8,159 nt of DNA from Bacteroidota bacterium (GTDB lineage Bacteria > Bacteroidota > Bacteroidia > Flavobacteriales_D > Crocinitomicaceae): the NCBI GenBank assembly GCA_016866375.1, contig VGMK01000084.1, positions 1-8,159 on the forward strand. Direction: 5' to 3'. The notes under the pieces are model-generated. The model was not told where the DNA came from. It searched no databases and worked only from the letters and a program-made list of their open reading frames with translations. This document shows positions 1 to 6,221 of this stretch, in pieces. Within the stretch, counting starts at the first letter, position 1; every line of letters begins with the position of its first letter. A program made the translations under genes and the position numbers.

Positions 1-1977
1 AAACAATTCGGTACAGCTTCATTAAAAGGCTTTGGTGTTGAAGGATTGGAAGATGGAGTCATTGCATCAGGGGCTATTTTACATTATTTAAATGAAAATA
101 AGCACACAAAACTTGGTCATATCACAGCACTTTCACGAATAGAGGAGGAGAAATATGTTTGGCTTGACCGCTTTACTATCAGAAACCTTGAACTGGTTTA
201 TTCAGTTAACGATAATGCGATAACCCTTGCCCAAATCCTTGATCAAACCAGTACACCGATGGGAGGCCGGTTGTTAAAGCGTTGGATGGTTTTACCTCTA
301 AAAGATCGAGTAGCAGTGGAAGACCGGTTAGAGATTGTAGATTATTTATTTTCGCATCAAGAAGTTCAGTTTGAATTAACTCAAAGACTAAAAGAAATTG
401 GTGATTTGGAACGGCTTATTTCAAAGGTGGCCGCAGGAAAAATCAACCCGCGTGAAATATCCCACCTAAAGAAAACGCTATGTCAAATTCCTCCACTAAA
501 GGAATTATTAGAAAGCAATAAGCATAAATCGACAATGATTTTAAATGCTCAGTTGAACACTTGTGCACCAATGATTGATTTGATTACAACGAATTTACAC
601 AACGAGCCAGCAGCACAAATAGGTAAGGGTCAAGTAATTGCTGAACGAGTTGATATGGAATTAGATGAGTTAAGAAATATTTCACTGAGCAGCAAAGATT
701 ATTTGGAGAAACTACAGAATCAGGAAGCAGAACGCACAGGGATTCCAAGTCTAAAAATTTCTTTTAACAACGTTTTTGGATATTATATAGAAGTGAGAAA
801 TACGCACAAAGACAAGGTTCCAATGGACTGGATTCGAAAGCAAACACTGGTAAATGCTGAGCGATATATCACTGAAGAACTCAAAAGTTATGAGGCAAAA
901 ATTCTTGGAGCAGAGGAAAAGATCTTCAATATTGAAACTTCACTGTATCAACAGTTGGTTTTAGATATGGCCTCATACGTATCAATAATTCAGGCAAATG
1001 CTCGCGCAATTGCCAAGTTGGATTGTCTATGTTCTTTTGCCTCAGTTGCTAGTTCCAACAACTATTGTAAACCCAAATTGCACGACGGATACACTATAGA
1101 TATAAAAAACGGAAGACATCCGGTTATTGAAAAGAGACTACCTGCCAGACAAGAATATATACCAAACGATGTGTTTTTGGACAATGAATCCCAACAGATC
1201 ATTATGATCACCGGACCCAATATGAGTGGCAAGAGTGCAATTTTGAGACAAACAGCGTTGATTGTTTTAATGGCACAAATGGGGTCGTTTGTACCCGCAG
1301 AATCTGCCGTCCTCGGGATGACGGATAAGGTATTTACCAGAGTTGGCGCCAGCGACAACATTTCCTCAGGGGAATCCACATTCATGGTAGAGATGAATGA
1401 AACAGCAAGTATACTCAATAATATATCTTCGAGAAGTTTGATTTTATTGGATGAAATAGGTCGCGGAACTAGCACTTACGATGGAATTTCAATTGCATGG
1501 GCTATTGCAGAATACCTACACGAATTTCCTAGAGTAAAATGTAAGACCTTATTTGCGACTCATTACCACGAACTCAATGAAATGACTAAACATTTTGAGC
1601 GCATTAGGAACTTTAATGTTTCCGTGAAGGAAACAAAAAATAGCGTATTGTTTTTAAGAAAATTGCAACCAGGAGGATCGCATCATTCTTTTGGTATTTA
1701 TGTCGCTAAAATGGCAGGAATGCCTCCTCTGGTTGTGCAAAGAGCCGAAGAAGTACTAAGAGAACTCGAGCGCACGCATAGTTCTTTATCCAATGGTAAG
1801 CATCCTAAAAACAAGCGATCAAAGGATCAACAAAATATGCAGTTGAGCTTTTTCCAATTAAATGATCCCGTGTTAGAACAAATTCACGAAGAATTAATGG
1901 GCATTGATATAAATACGCTTACCCCCGTAGAGGCATTAATGAAGCTTAATGAAATTAAAAAACTAACAGGAGGATGA
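1..1977 (+). CDS. mutS: DNA mismatch repair ATPase MutS (5'-truncated by window edge)
   Basis: MutS recognises mismatches, then recruits MutL in an ATP-dependent step. The reading frame is open from base 1, where the visible residues (FGTASLKGFGVEG) already match the connector domain. The TTG at 46 is therefore internal, and roughly 200 N-terminal residues, including the mismatch-reading domain, lie off the left edge. There are 658 visible residues. The lever/clamp region comes first, then the ATPase domain with Walker A GPNMSGKS (window residues 405-412), Walker B LILLDEIGRGTS (about 480-491) and the ATHYHE switch motif (519-524). Near the C-terminus, QLSFF (614-618, bases 1840-1854) fits a beta-clamp binding motif. 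The C-terminal tail looks complete. The TGA stop overlaps the next start (ATGA), suggesting translational coupling. It is a MutS1-type protein rather than MutS2, which would carry a Smr domain. Family identity is nearly certain. Confidence 0.97.
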   Translation, partial: KQFGTASLKGFGVEGLEDGVIASGAILHYLNENKHTKLGHITALSRIEEEKYVWLDRFTIRNLELVYSVNDNAITLAQILDQTSTPMGGRLLKRWMVLPLKDRVAVEDRLEIVDYLFSHQEVQFELTQRLKEIGDLERLISKVAAGKINPREISHLKKTLCQIPPLKELLESNKHKSTMILNAQLNTCAPMIDLITTNLHNEPAAQIGKGQVIAERVDMELDELRNISLSSKDYLEKLQNQEAERTGIPSLKISFNNVFGYYIEVRNTHKDKVPMDWIRKQTLVNAERYITEELKSYEAKILGAEEKIFNIETSLYQQLVLDMASYVSIIQANARAIAKLDCLCSFASVASSNNYCKPKLHDGYTIDIKNGRHPVIEKRLPARQEYIPNDVFLDNESQQIIMITGPNMSGKSAILRQTALIVLMAQMGSFVPAESAVLGMTDKVFTRVGASDNISSGESTFMVEMNETASILNNISSRSLILLDEIGRGTSTYDGISIAWAIAEYLHEFPRVKCKTLFATHYHELNEMTKHFERIRNFNVSVKETKNSVLFLRKLQPGGSHHSFGIYVAKMAGMPPLVVQRAEEVLRELERTHSSLSNGKHPKNKRSKDQQNMQLSFFQLNDPVLEQIHEELMGIDINTLTPVEALMKLNEIKKLTGG

Positions 1978-2441
1978 ATGATTTAAGTTTATCAAAAATG
2001 CGGTGGAAACTTTTTTTATTAGGAGTTTTTAAAATACCAATGATTAATTACGTTCGTCCTAAGCTTATTTCTTGCAGCGATAATGAAATGTGCATCAGAA
2101 TTCCATATAGAAGAAGAACGAAAAACCACCTAAATTCCATGTATTTTGGAGCAATGAATGTTGGTGCCGATCTTGCCGCTGGGTTATTCGTGTTTTATCA
2201 CAGCGAGAGAATCAAAAAAAAAGTAAGTTTGGCTTTCAAAAGCGCAAAGGGGGAGTTTATAAAGAGACCGGAGTCTCATGTGGATTTTATCTGTGACAAA
2301 GGAGTGCTCATTCAAACAAAAATGGAAGAAGCGATAAATACGAATGCGCGAACAAATTTTAGCCTGCCCGTAGAGGCTAGAAACACCGAGGGAGAGCTGG
2401 TAGCTTTGTTTGAAATGGTTGTATCAATTCGAATGAGCTAA
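1974..2441 (+). CDS. DUF4442 domain protein (hot-dog fold, thioesterase-like)
   Basis: This 155-residue protein matches the DUF4442 family of the hot-dog superfamily, whose better-known members are acyl-CoA thioesterases. The visible signature is residues 45-70: a basic RRRTKNHL stretch followed by MYFGAMNVGADLAAG, the helix that forms the 'sausage' of the fold. No transmembrane segment or export signal is evident, although residues 11-24 are fairly hydrophobic. The substrate is unknown, and I infer only a possible acyl-thioester-related role. The start at 1974 overlaps the mutS stop by four bases. An AGGAGG at 1968-1973 abuts the ATG directly, too close to act as a normal ribosome binding site. 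A second ATG at 1998 (residue 9) is possible and would leave the domain intact. The link to mutS is probably co-transcription, not shared function. Confidence 0.85.
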   Translation: MNDLSLSKMRWKLFLLGVFKIPMINYVRPKLISCSDNEMCIRIPYRRRTKNHLNSMYFGAMNVGADLAAGLFVFYHSERIKKKVSLAFKSAKGEFIKRPESHVDFICDKGVLIQTKMEEAINTNARTNFSLPVEARNTEGELVALFEMVVSIRMS

Positions 2442-2442
2442 A

Positions 2443-3393
2443 ATGAAAGTATTATTTATATCTTGTTTTATAAGCCATTTACTGCTTTTTGGCTGTGCAA
2501 TCGAAGAAGCGAGCCCTACGGAAAATCAACAACTTGTCATCGCGTCTGATTATTTAAAACTAGCAGATACTGTTCTGTTTCAAGAATTTACAAAAAATAG
2601 TGGTATCCGCATCATTATAAAACCCCTTACCCCAGATAAAATCAATAGTCATTTAGAAATGAACAAAGCCAATGCAAAATTTGATATAGTCATGTTAGCC
2701 AGGCTGTCGTCTGTTCTAATATTTGAAAATACAAGGCTACACAACCTTTCCGAATCCTATTTATCTAAATATGCGAGCAATCTAAAAGTTTTTAATAATA
2801 GGCAATGGCTTGTTTCGGGCCTAGATCCTTATTTTTTTTCATTTGAACGCGACAGTGTGTCTTTACCGGTAAATTATGAACAATTAGCTGAAGGGTATGT
2901 ATGGGCTTCTCCAGATCGGGAATCATGGGACTTATTTGATACCTACTTTTCATATTATTTATCAGGATTAGATGAGCAAAGACAAAAGCAACTAAAAACC
3001 CAATTCAATATCAATCAAGTGAACTATTTGCAGCCTAACGACTCTGTTAGAAATAGGCAGTTTTTAATTTTGAAAAACTCAACATTTTTTGCTTCGGAAG
3101 TATTAAATAAAAATTCTAAGAGAGAACTCTGGAAGTCTACTAATGATTCTTTGTATGGGGTATACGCAGATCGGCGATGTATGGCAATCGTCGATGAAGC
3201 AAAAAACATGAAAAATGCAAGTGAATTTTTAAGCTATTGGGACGAACATTATCACCGTGATAATTTTAGTCCGGGAAAAGGGGATTATCCATATCCAAAC
3301 AATGAAGGAATTTCCAAAGGAGTGAGGTTTTACATGGTGTCAGAGGACAAACTACTTGATATATTAAAAAAACAAAAAAATAAAGCAAATTAA
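2443..3393 (+). CDS. Orphan lipoprotein resembling FutA/FbpA-type ferric-iron binding proteins
   Basis: The 316-residue product begins with K2, a hydrophobic stretch 3-16 and a lipobox LFGC with the lipidated Cys at 18, so it is probably a periplasm-facing lipoprotein. The rest reads as a type 2 periplasmic binding fold: LVIASDY (31-37) as the first strand, FTKNSGI (49-55), the FDIVML strand (80-85), FERDSV (134-139) where FutA-type proteins have a YNKDxV motif, and a C-terminal ADRRCMAIVDEAKNMKNASE segment (242-261) like the 'AKNKENA' end of iron-binding proteins. It is somewhat shorter than typical FutA. The FutA/FbpA Tyr-Tyr iron ligands appear as Phe-Phe (F215 F216). No permease or ATPase gene is nearby. 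The gene starts one base after the DUF4442 stop. The fold is likely; the ligand is unknown and ferric iron is doubtful. Confidence 0.75.
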   Translation: MKVLFISCFISHLLLFGCAIEEASPTENQQLVIASDYLKLADTVLFQEFTKNSGIRIIIKPLTPDKINSHLEMNKANAKFDIVMLARLSSVLIFENTRLHNLSESYLSKYASNLKVFNNRQWLVSGLDPYFFSFERDSVSLPVNYEQLAEGYVWASPDRESWDLFDTYFSYYLSGLDEQRQKQLKTQFNINQVNYLQPNDSVRNRQFLILKNSTFFASEVLNKNSKRELWKSTNDSLYGVYADRRCMAIVDEAKNMKNASEFLSYWDEHYHRDNFSPGKGDYPYPNNEGISKGVRFYMVSEDKLLDILKKQKNKAN

Positions 3394-3395
3394 AA

Positions 3396-3424
3396 TTTAG
3401 CGATGTATTTATCGCTTAACTTTG
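3396..3424 (+). promoter_or_regulatory. Putative Bacteroidota-type promoter of the bacilliredoxin gene
   Basis: TAACTTTG at 3417-3424 matches the Bacteroidota -7 consensus TAnnTTTG exactly. TTTA at 3396-3399 lies 17 bases upstream and matches three of four bases of the -33 element TTTG. Transcription would begin near 3431, giving a leader of about nine bases before the ATG at 3440. This also argues against translation starting at the TTG at 3422, which lies inside the -7 element. This is a prediction from consensus only. Confidence 0.55.
3399..3416. repeat. Perfect 6+6 inverted repeat between promoter elements (possible operator)
   Basis: AGCGAT and ATCGCT are separated by six bases, and the 18-bp element fills almost exactly the gap between the predicted -33 and -7 elements. 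As RNA it would be a weak 6-bp hairpin without a T tract, so an operator is a better reading than a terminator. No regulator is encoded nearby. The role is inferred from position alone. Confidence 0.4.
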
Positions 3425-3439
3425 AATAAAAATAGAAAT

Positions 3440-3853
3440 ATGTATCCAGCAGAATTAGTGAAACCGATGAAAGAAGATCTATTGAATGTGGGTTTTGAAG
3501 AGTTGATGACGCCTTCGCAAGTAGATGAAACAATTGAAAACACAAAAGGAACACTTTTAATAGTGGTAAATTCGGTGTGTGGTTGCGCCGCAGGCAATAT
3601 GCGTCCAGGGGTAAAACTGTCAATTCAACACGATAAAAAACCAGGTAAGCTTACTACAGTATTTGCAGGTGTTGACGGCGACGCGGTGGCTCAAGCGAGA
3701 AAGTATTTTTTACCCTACCCGCCATCTTCTCCTTCCATTGCGTTATTCAAAGATGGAGACTTAGTTCATTTTTTGGAAAGACATCATATCGAAGGAGGAA
3801 GTGCACAGATGATTGCAGCTAATTTACAGGCGGCTTACGACGAATATTGTTAA
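3440..3853 (+). CDS. BrxA/BrxB (YphP/YqiW) family bacilliredoxin
   Basis: Bacilliredoxins are thioredoxin-fold proteins that remove bacillithiol from S-bacillithiolated cytosolic proteins after oxidative stress. With the ATG at 3440 the product has 137 residues, close to the usual family length. The active-site CGC motif is at residues 47-49 in VVNSVCGCAAG. Other family segments are VFAG (74-77), PPSSPSIAL (94-102) and the HIEG segment (116-119), and there is a C-terminal Cys at 137. I chose 3440 over an in-frame TTG at 3422 because MYPAELVKPM is the expected N-terminus and the TTG overlaps the promoter. The gene follows the lipoprotein gene by 46 bases but appears to have its own promoter. 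Its presence suggests the host makes bacillithiol, as some Bacteroidota do; no synthesis genes are in this window. Confidence 0.92.
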   Translation: MYPAELVKPMKEDLLNVGFEELMTPSQVDETIENTKGTLLIVVNSVCGCAAGNMRPGVKLSIQHDKKPGKLTTVFAGVDGDAVAQARKYFLPYPPSSPSIALFKDGDLVHFLERHHIEGGSAQMIAANLQAAYDEYC

Positions 3854-3866
3854 TCCAATCTGGATT
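3852..3866. terminator. Small hairpin at the convergent gene junction (weak terminator candidate)
   Basis: AATCCA, a three-base loop ATC, and TGGATT form a 6-bp stem overlapping the bacilliredoxin stop codon. It sits at the start of the 80-base gap (3854-3933) between convergent transcripts, where termination in both directions is expected. There is no T tract on either side, so intrinsic termination is uncertain. Nothing else clear is visible in the gap. Confidence 0.25.
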
Positions 3867-3933
3867 TAACCATTTCATGCATATCGATTATCAGTAAGAC
3901 CGGCTTATCGTATGAAGTGATTCTCTTTTTCCC

Positions 3934-4509
3934 CTATCCATAATAAGGGTTGATTAACACAAATACAATAACTCCTGATACAGCAACATAGAGCCAAATG
4001 GGAAAGGAAATTCTCGTCAATTTTTTGTGACGTGCATAATCACCTTGCCACGCGAACAAATAGGTAAAGAGTACCAAGGGGACGACAATGACACTCAATA
4101 ATACATGGGAAACCAACAGAAAGTAGTAGACTCCAACCATTGCTCCGACAGCAACTGACTCTTCTGCATCACGCACGTTATCGTGATTTGAGTCACCGAA
4201 AACAGTAGGTTCAGAAGTCATATGATAGGCAACATATCCCGCTAAAAAAAGCAAAGAAAGCAAAAGGCAAAGCCGAATCAATGTTCTATGTAACGACATG
4301 TTGTGACTTTTAATTGCATACAATGCAGCAATCAGAAAAAAAGCAGTTAAACCATTGATCCCAGCATAGATTGGCGGGAGAAAACTTAAATCATAGCCTT
4401 TAAGTTGAACTTTAAACAGGACGGCAACAATCAAGGGAATAGCAATAGACAGCGCAATGATGGCGAATCTAGCCTGTTTAATCTTTTCTGGGGCTAAGGT
4501 GGTATTCAT
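3934..4509 (-). CDS. DUF420 membrane protein, probable cytochrome oxidase assembly factor
   Basis: This 191-residue membrane protein has five predicted helices (about 13-32, 47-66, 76-95, 122-150 and 169-188). It matches the DUF420 family, which includes the CtaM/YozB proteins reported to be needed for aa3-type oxidase function in Firmicutes. Family-like features include His-Arg at 74-75, H96, H135 and a basic RHKKLTR stretch (160-166) before the last helix. It is the last gene of the oxidase operon. Its start overlaps the upstream SCO gene by 32 bases, and the next Met (71) would remove two helices, so this start is secure. The loop between helices 3 and 4 contains an acidic DSNHDNVRDAEE stretch (106-117) that fits the ligand spacing of an EF-hand loop. 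Family assignment is confident; the exact assembly step is unknown. Confidence 0.88.
   Translation of the reverse strand: MNTTLAPEKIKQARFAIIALSIAIPLIVAVLFKVQLKGYDLSFLPPIYAGINGLTAFFLIAALYAIKSHNMSLHRTLIRLCLLLSLLFLAGYVAYHMTSEPTVFGDSNHDNVRDAEESVAVGAMVGVYYFLLVSHVLLSVIVVPLVLFTYLFAWQGDYARHKKLTRISFPIWLYVAVSGVIVFVLINPYYG
4159..4194 (-). other. EF-hand-like acidic loop in the DUF420 protein
   Basis: Residues 106-117 carry Asp, Asn, Asp, Asp and Glu at loop positions 1, 3, 5, 9 and 12, the calcium-ligand spacing of an EF-hand loop. Position 6 is Asn instead of the usual Gly, and position 8 is Arg instead of a hydrophobic residue. The flanking sequences lead into membrane helices, so this would be an isolated loop like those in dockerins, not a full EF-hand domain. 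Confidence 0.45.
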
Positions 4510-5140
4510 ATATCAATAGATTTTCTAGGTCGTTTTTTAACCGCTGGTATTCGTTCTCATCTGCAGCACCCGATGGACCGGTGATTTGATATACACCGCG
4601 CACATGAGCGCTTTTATCCACTAGGGTGAATGCACCTGAATGCGCGTAGCCACCCGCCTCTTCTTCGTCTTTTCCGGCGTGAACTAGAAATGATTTAACA
4701 CCAAGTTCATGAACTTGTACCTCTGGAACACCGGTAAGAAATGACCAGTTTTTTGTCGACAGCTTATTTTTTTTAGCGTATTCTTTAAGAATGGAAGGAC
4801 TATCATAACTGGGATTAATAGTAAAAGAGATTAATTGAAGGCTCTCATCCCATCCTGAAAAATCGTTCTGTAAGCGATGCATTTGTTTATTCATTATTGG
4901 GCAAATTGTGGGACAGGTAGAAAAGAAGAATTCGGTAATCCAAACTTTGTTTTGAAAGTCTTTGTGTGATCGCCATGAAGAATCCTGATCTAAGAATCGA
5001 AAAGGAGGAATAGTATGATCAATGCCCATATTGCCCAAATAGGGTAATGGGTTAGGCTCTGTTTTTCTCGGCAAATCTTGTTTTTCGGAACAAGCCAAAA
5101 ACAGTATGAAAAACATCAATAACGTTGGAATTTTAGTCAA
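4478..5140 (-). CDS. SCO1/SenC family copper-chaperone/thiol protein, lipoprotein
   Basis: SCO proteins help build the CuA centre of cytochrome oxidase subunit II by delivering copper and reducing its cysteines. This 220-residue protein has the thioredoxin-like core with FFFSTCPTICP (71-81), giving the CxxxC copper ligands C76 and C80, and the third ligand H167 in YAHSGAF. The start is a TTG at 5140. No in-frame ATG lies between it and the upstream stop, and the first ATG (residue 9) would leave too short a signal. With TTG the N-terminus has K3, a hydrophobic stretch and a relaxed lipobox ending at C17, so it is probably a membrane-anchored lipoprotein. The start overlaps the upstream SCO gene's stop by eight bases. 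Downstream it overlaps DUF420 by 32 bases. All three metal ligands are present, so it is probably the functional copper carrier. Confidence 0.93.
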   Translation of the reverse strand: MTKIPTLLMFFILFLACSEKQDLPRKTEPNPLPYLGNMGIDHTIPPFRFLDQDSSWRSHKDFQNKVWITEFFFSTCPTICPIMNKQMHRLQNDFSGWDESLQLISFTINPSYDSPSILKEYAKKNKLSTKNWSFLTGVPEVQVHELGVKSFLVHAGKDEEEAGGYAHSGAFTLVDKSAHVRGVYQITGPSGAADENEYQRLKNDLENLLIYEYHLSPRKD

Positions 5141-5828
5141 TTCTTTTTTTGTCGTATTCTTTTTGAAGTAAAGCTAAATGTTCGAACATAACGCGGATTT
5201 CGCCCTCTTTGTTCGCGGGCAAAACCATTCTTAGGTGAGAATTTTTATCTAGAAGCAATAGAAACTTTTGAAATGCTCCATGATTGTTTTTTTTCTCACT
5301 ACTTTTCAAAAGATTCTGGCCGTTGCTTTCTATGTTGTAAATGGCTTTTACATCTCCCCTTGCCAAGGTCCATAGAGATGGGTCGTAATTAGGGATTTGA
5401 TCTTTTAATATTTCTGTCATTGTTTGGAATTTTGAGGCGTCGTTAATGGGATTTCCATTTTCATCTGTCAAGAAGGAAATTATTCTTACTTGTTTTAATT
5501 TTTTACGCTTGTTCTCGTATATGTGATTGTAAATTAATTCCCTAAAATTGAAAAGTGAAATTTGGCAATTTGAGGGGCAGGACGTTTGGATGGTAGAAAC
5601 AAATATAATATCACCCTGGTAATCATGTAATTTTTTTTGTAAAAAACTGTTTTTTTCTGGAGAATAAATAGAAAATGAGTGATTGGGCAATTGCTTAAAG
5701 TCCTTGAGTTCTTGAAAGCTATGTTTACAACCCCTGGTGCTGATAAAAATCAACGTTGCTGCCGGTCCAAAAACAAGTAAAAAGGCAACGAGAACTTTCA
5801 GTTTTCCTTTTCCTGTCTTATTATTCAT
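5133..5828 (-). CDS. Divergent second SCO-family protein, membrane-anchored
   Basis: With the ATG at 5828 the product has 231 residues: a basic N-terminus, one membrane helix (about 12-30) and a thioredoxin-like periplasmic domain. The SCO ligands are visible as TSCPSNC (C84 and C88) and NNHGAF (H183), but the surrounding sequence is poorly conserved. An additional Cys (C34 in RGCKH) lies just after the membrane helix. An in-frame ATG at 5864 would overlap the subunit IV gene and add twelve unlikely residues, so I prefer 5828, four bases after the subunit IV stop. Paired SCO genes often differ in role, for example one delivering copper and one acting as a thiol reductase; which is which cannot be told here. 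The domain is Lys-rich, unlike the downstream paralogue. Confidence 0.85.
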   Translation of the reverse strand: MNNKTGKGKLKVLVAFLLVFGPAATLIFISTRGCKHSFQELKDFKQLPNHSFSIYSPEKNSFLQKKLHDYQGDIIFVSTIQTSCPSNCQISLFNFRELIYNHIYENKRKKLKQVRIISFLTDENGNPINDASKFQTMTEILKDQIPNYDPSLWTLARGDVKAIYNIESNGQNLLKSSEKKNNHGAFQKFLLLLDKNSHLRMVLPANKEGEIRVMFEHLALLQKEYDKKRID

Positions 5829-5832
5829 TGAA

Positions 5833-6204
5833 TTAAGCCCCCCCGTATGTTGTCCATGCCTCACCCACAGCTATCGCCTCCCAAAGTGCCACGAATATTA
5901 AATACAACATGAATAGGAAATACGGCACCAAGATGAACCCGCGCAACCATTTTTTTTCATCTCCTAAGTGCATAAATACCATCACGATATAACCAGCTTT
6001 CAATAAAGTCATAATTATAAAAGACCATTTGACTAAAGGCCAAATACTTGAGCTTTGTTTGATATATGCACCAAGGGCAACCTCAACAACTGTAACTATG
6101 GTTAAAAGAGCAGTAACCCTCCAAATTTTCTTTCTTATTTTTTTGCCGTGTTCCTCGTTGTGATGCGCGTGTAGTGAATATTCTATAAGGTCATCTCTTT
6201 TCAT
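5833..6204 (-). CDS. Cytochrome c oxidase subunit IV (prokaryotic COX4/CyoD-like)
   Basis: This 123-residue protein has three predicted membrane helices (about 28-48, 56-79 and 87-110), the usual topology of bacterial oxidase subunit IV. The signature is KAGYIVMVFMHL (69-80) at the end of helix 2. The subunit stabilises the oxidase complex and has no cofactor. The N-terminal cytoplasmic tail has a small His cluster (H12, H14, H15, H19). It starts 17 bases after the subunit III stop and ends four bases before the second SCO gene. Its last codons include a run of seven G on the coding strand (C at 5838-5844). It belongs to the haem-copper oxidase operon transcribed leftwards. Confidence 0.93.
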   Translation of the reverse strand: MKRDDLIEYSLHAHHNEEHGKKIRKKIWRVTALLTIVTVVEVALGAYIKQSSSIWPLVKWSFIIMTLLKAGYIVMVFMHLGDEKKWLRGFILVPYFLFMLYLIFVALWEAIAVGEAWTTYGGA

Positions 6205-6221
6205 GATAAATCAAATTTCTG

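Noticed and set aside
46..48. TTG as a start for MutS
   Set aside because: The codons before it encode conserved MutS connector sequence, so the gene is cut by the window edge.
1062..1475. 137-codon open frame on the minus strand
   Set aside because: It lies antisense to the MutS ATPase domain, whose motifs are intact. The predicted protein shows no family features.
3024..3209. 61-codon minus-strand open frame
   Set aside because: It is short and antisense to the lipoprotein gene, with no supporting feature.
3422..3424. TTG as a start for the bacilliredoxin
   Set aside because: It lies in the predicted -7 promoter element and adds six residues that family members lack.
3390..3623. Minus-strand open frames over the bacilliredoxin start (77 and 62 codons)
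   Set aside because: They overlap a well-conserved gene and its promoter on the other strand and resemble nothing known.
3893..3907. TAAG-ACCGG-CTTA-like imperfect hairpin in the convergent gap
   Set aside because: The stem has only four pairs and no T tract, so it is too weak to call a terminator.
5829..5864. N-terminal extension of the second SCO protein to the ATG at 5864
   Set aside because: It would overlap subunit IV by 32 bases and put an odd polar stretch before the signal-anchor. The ATG at 5828 fits the membrane anchor better.
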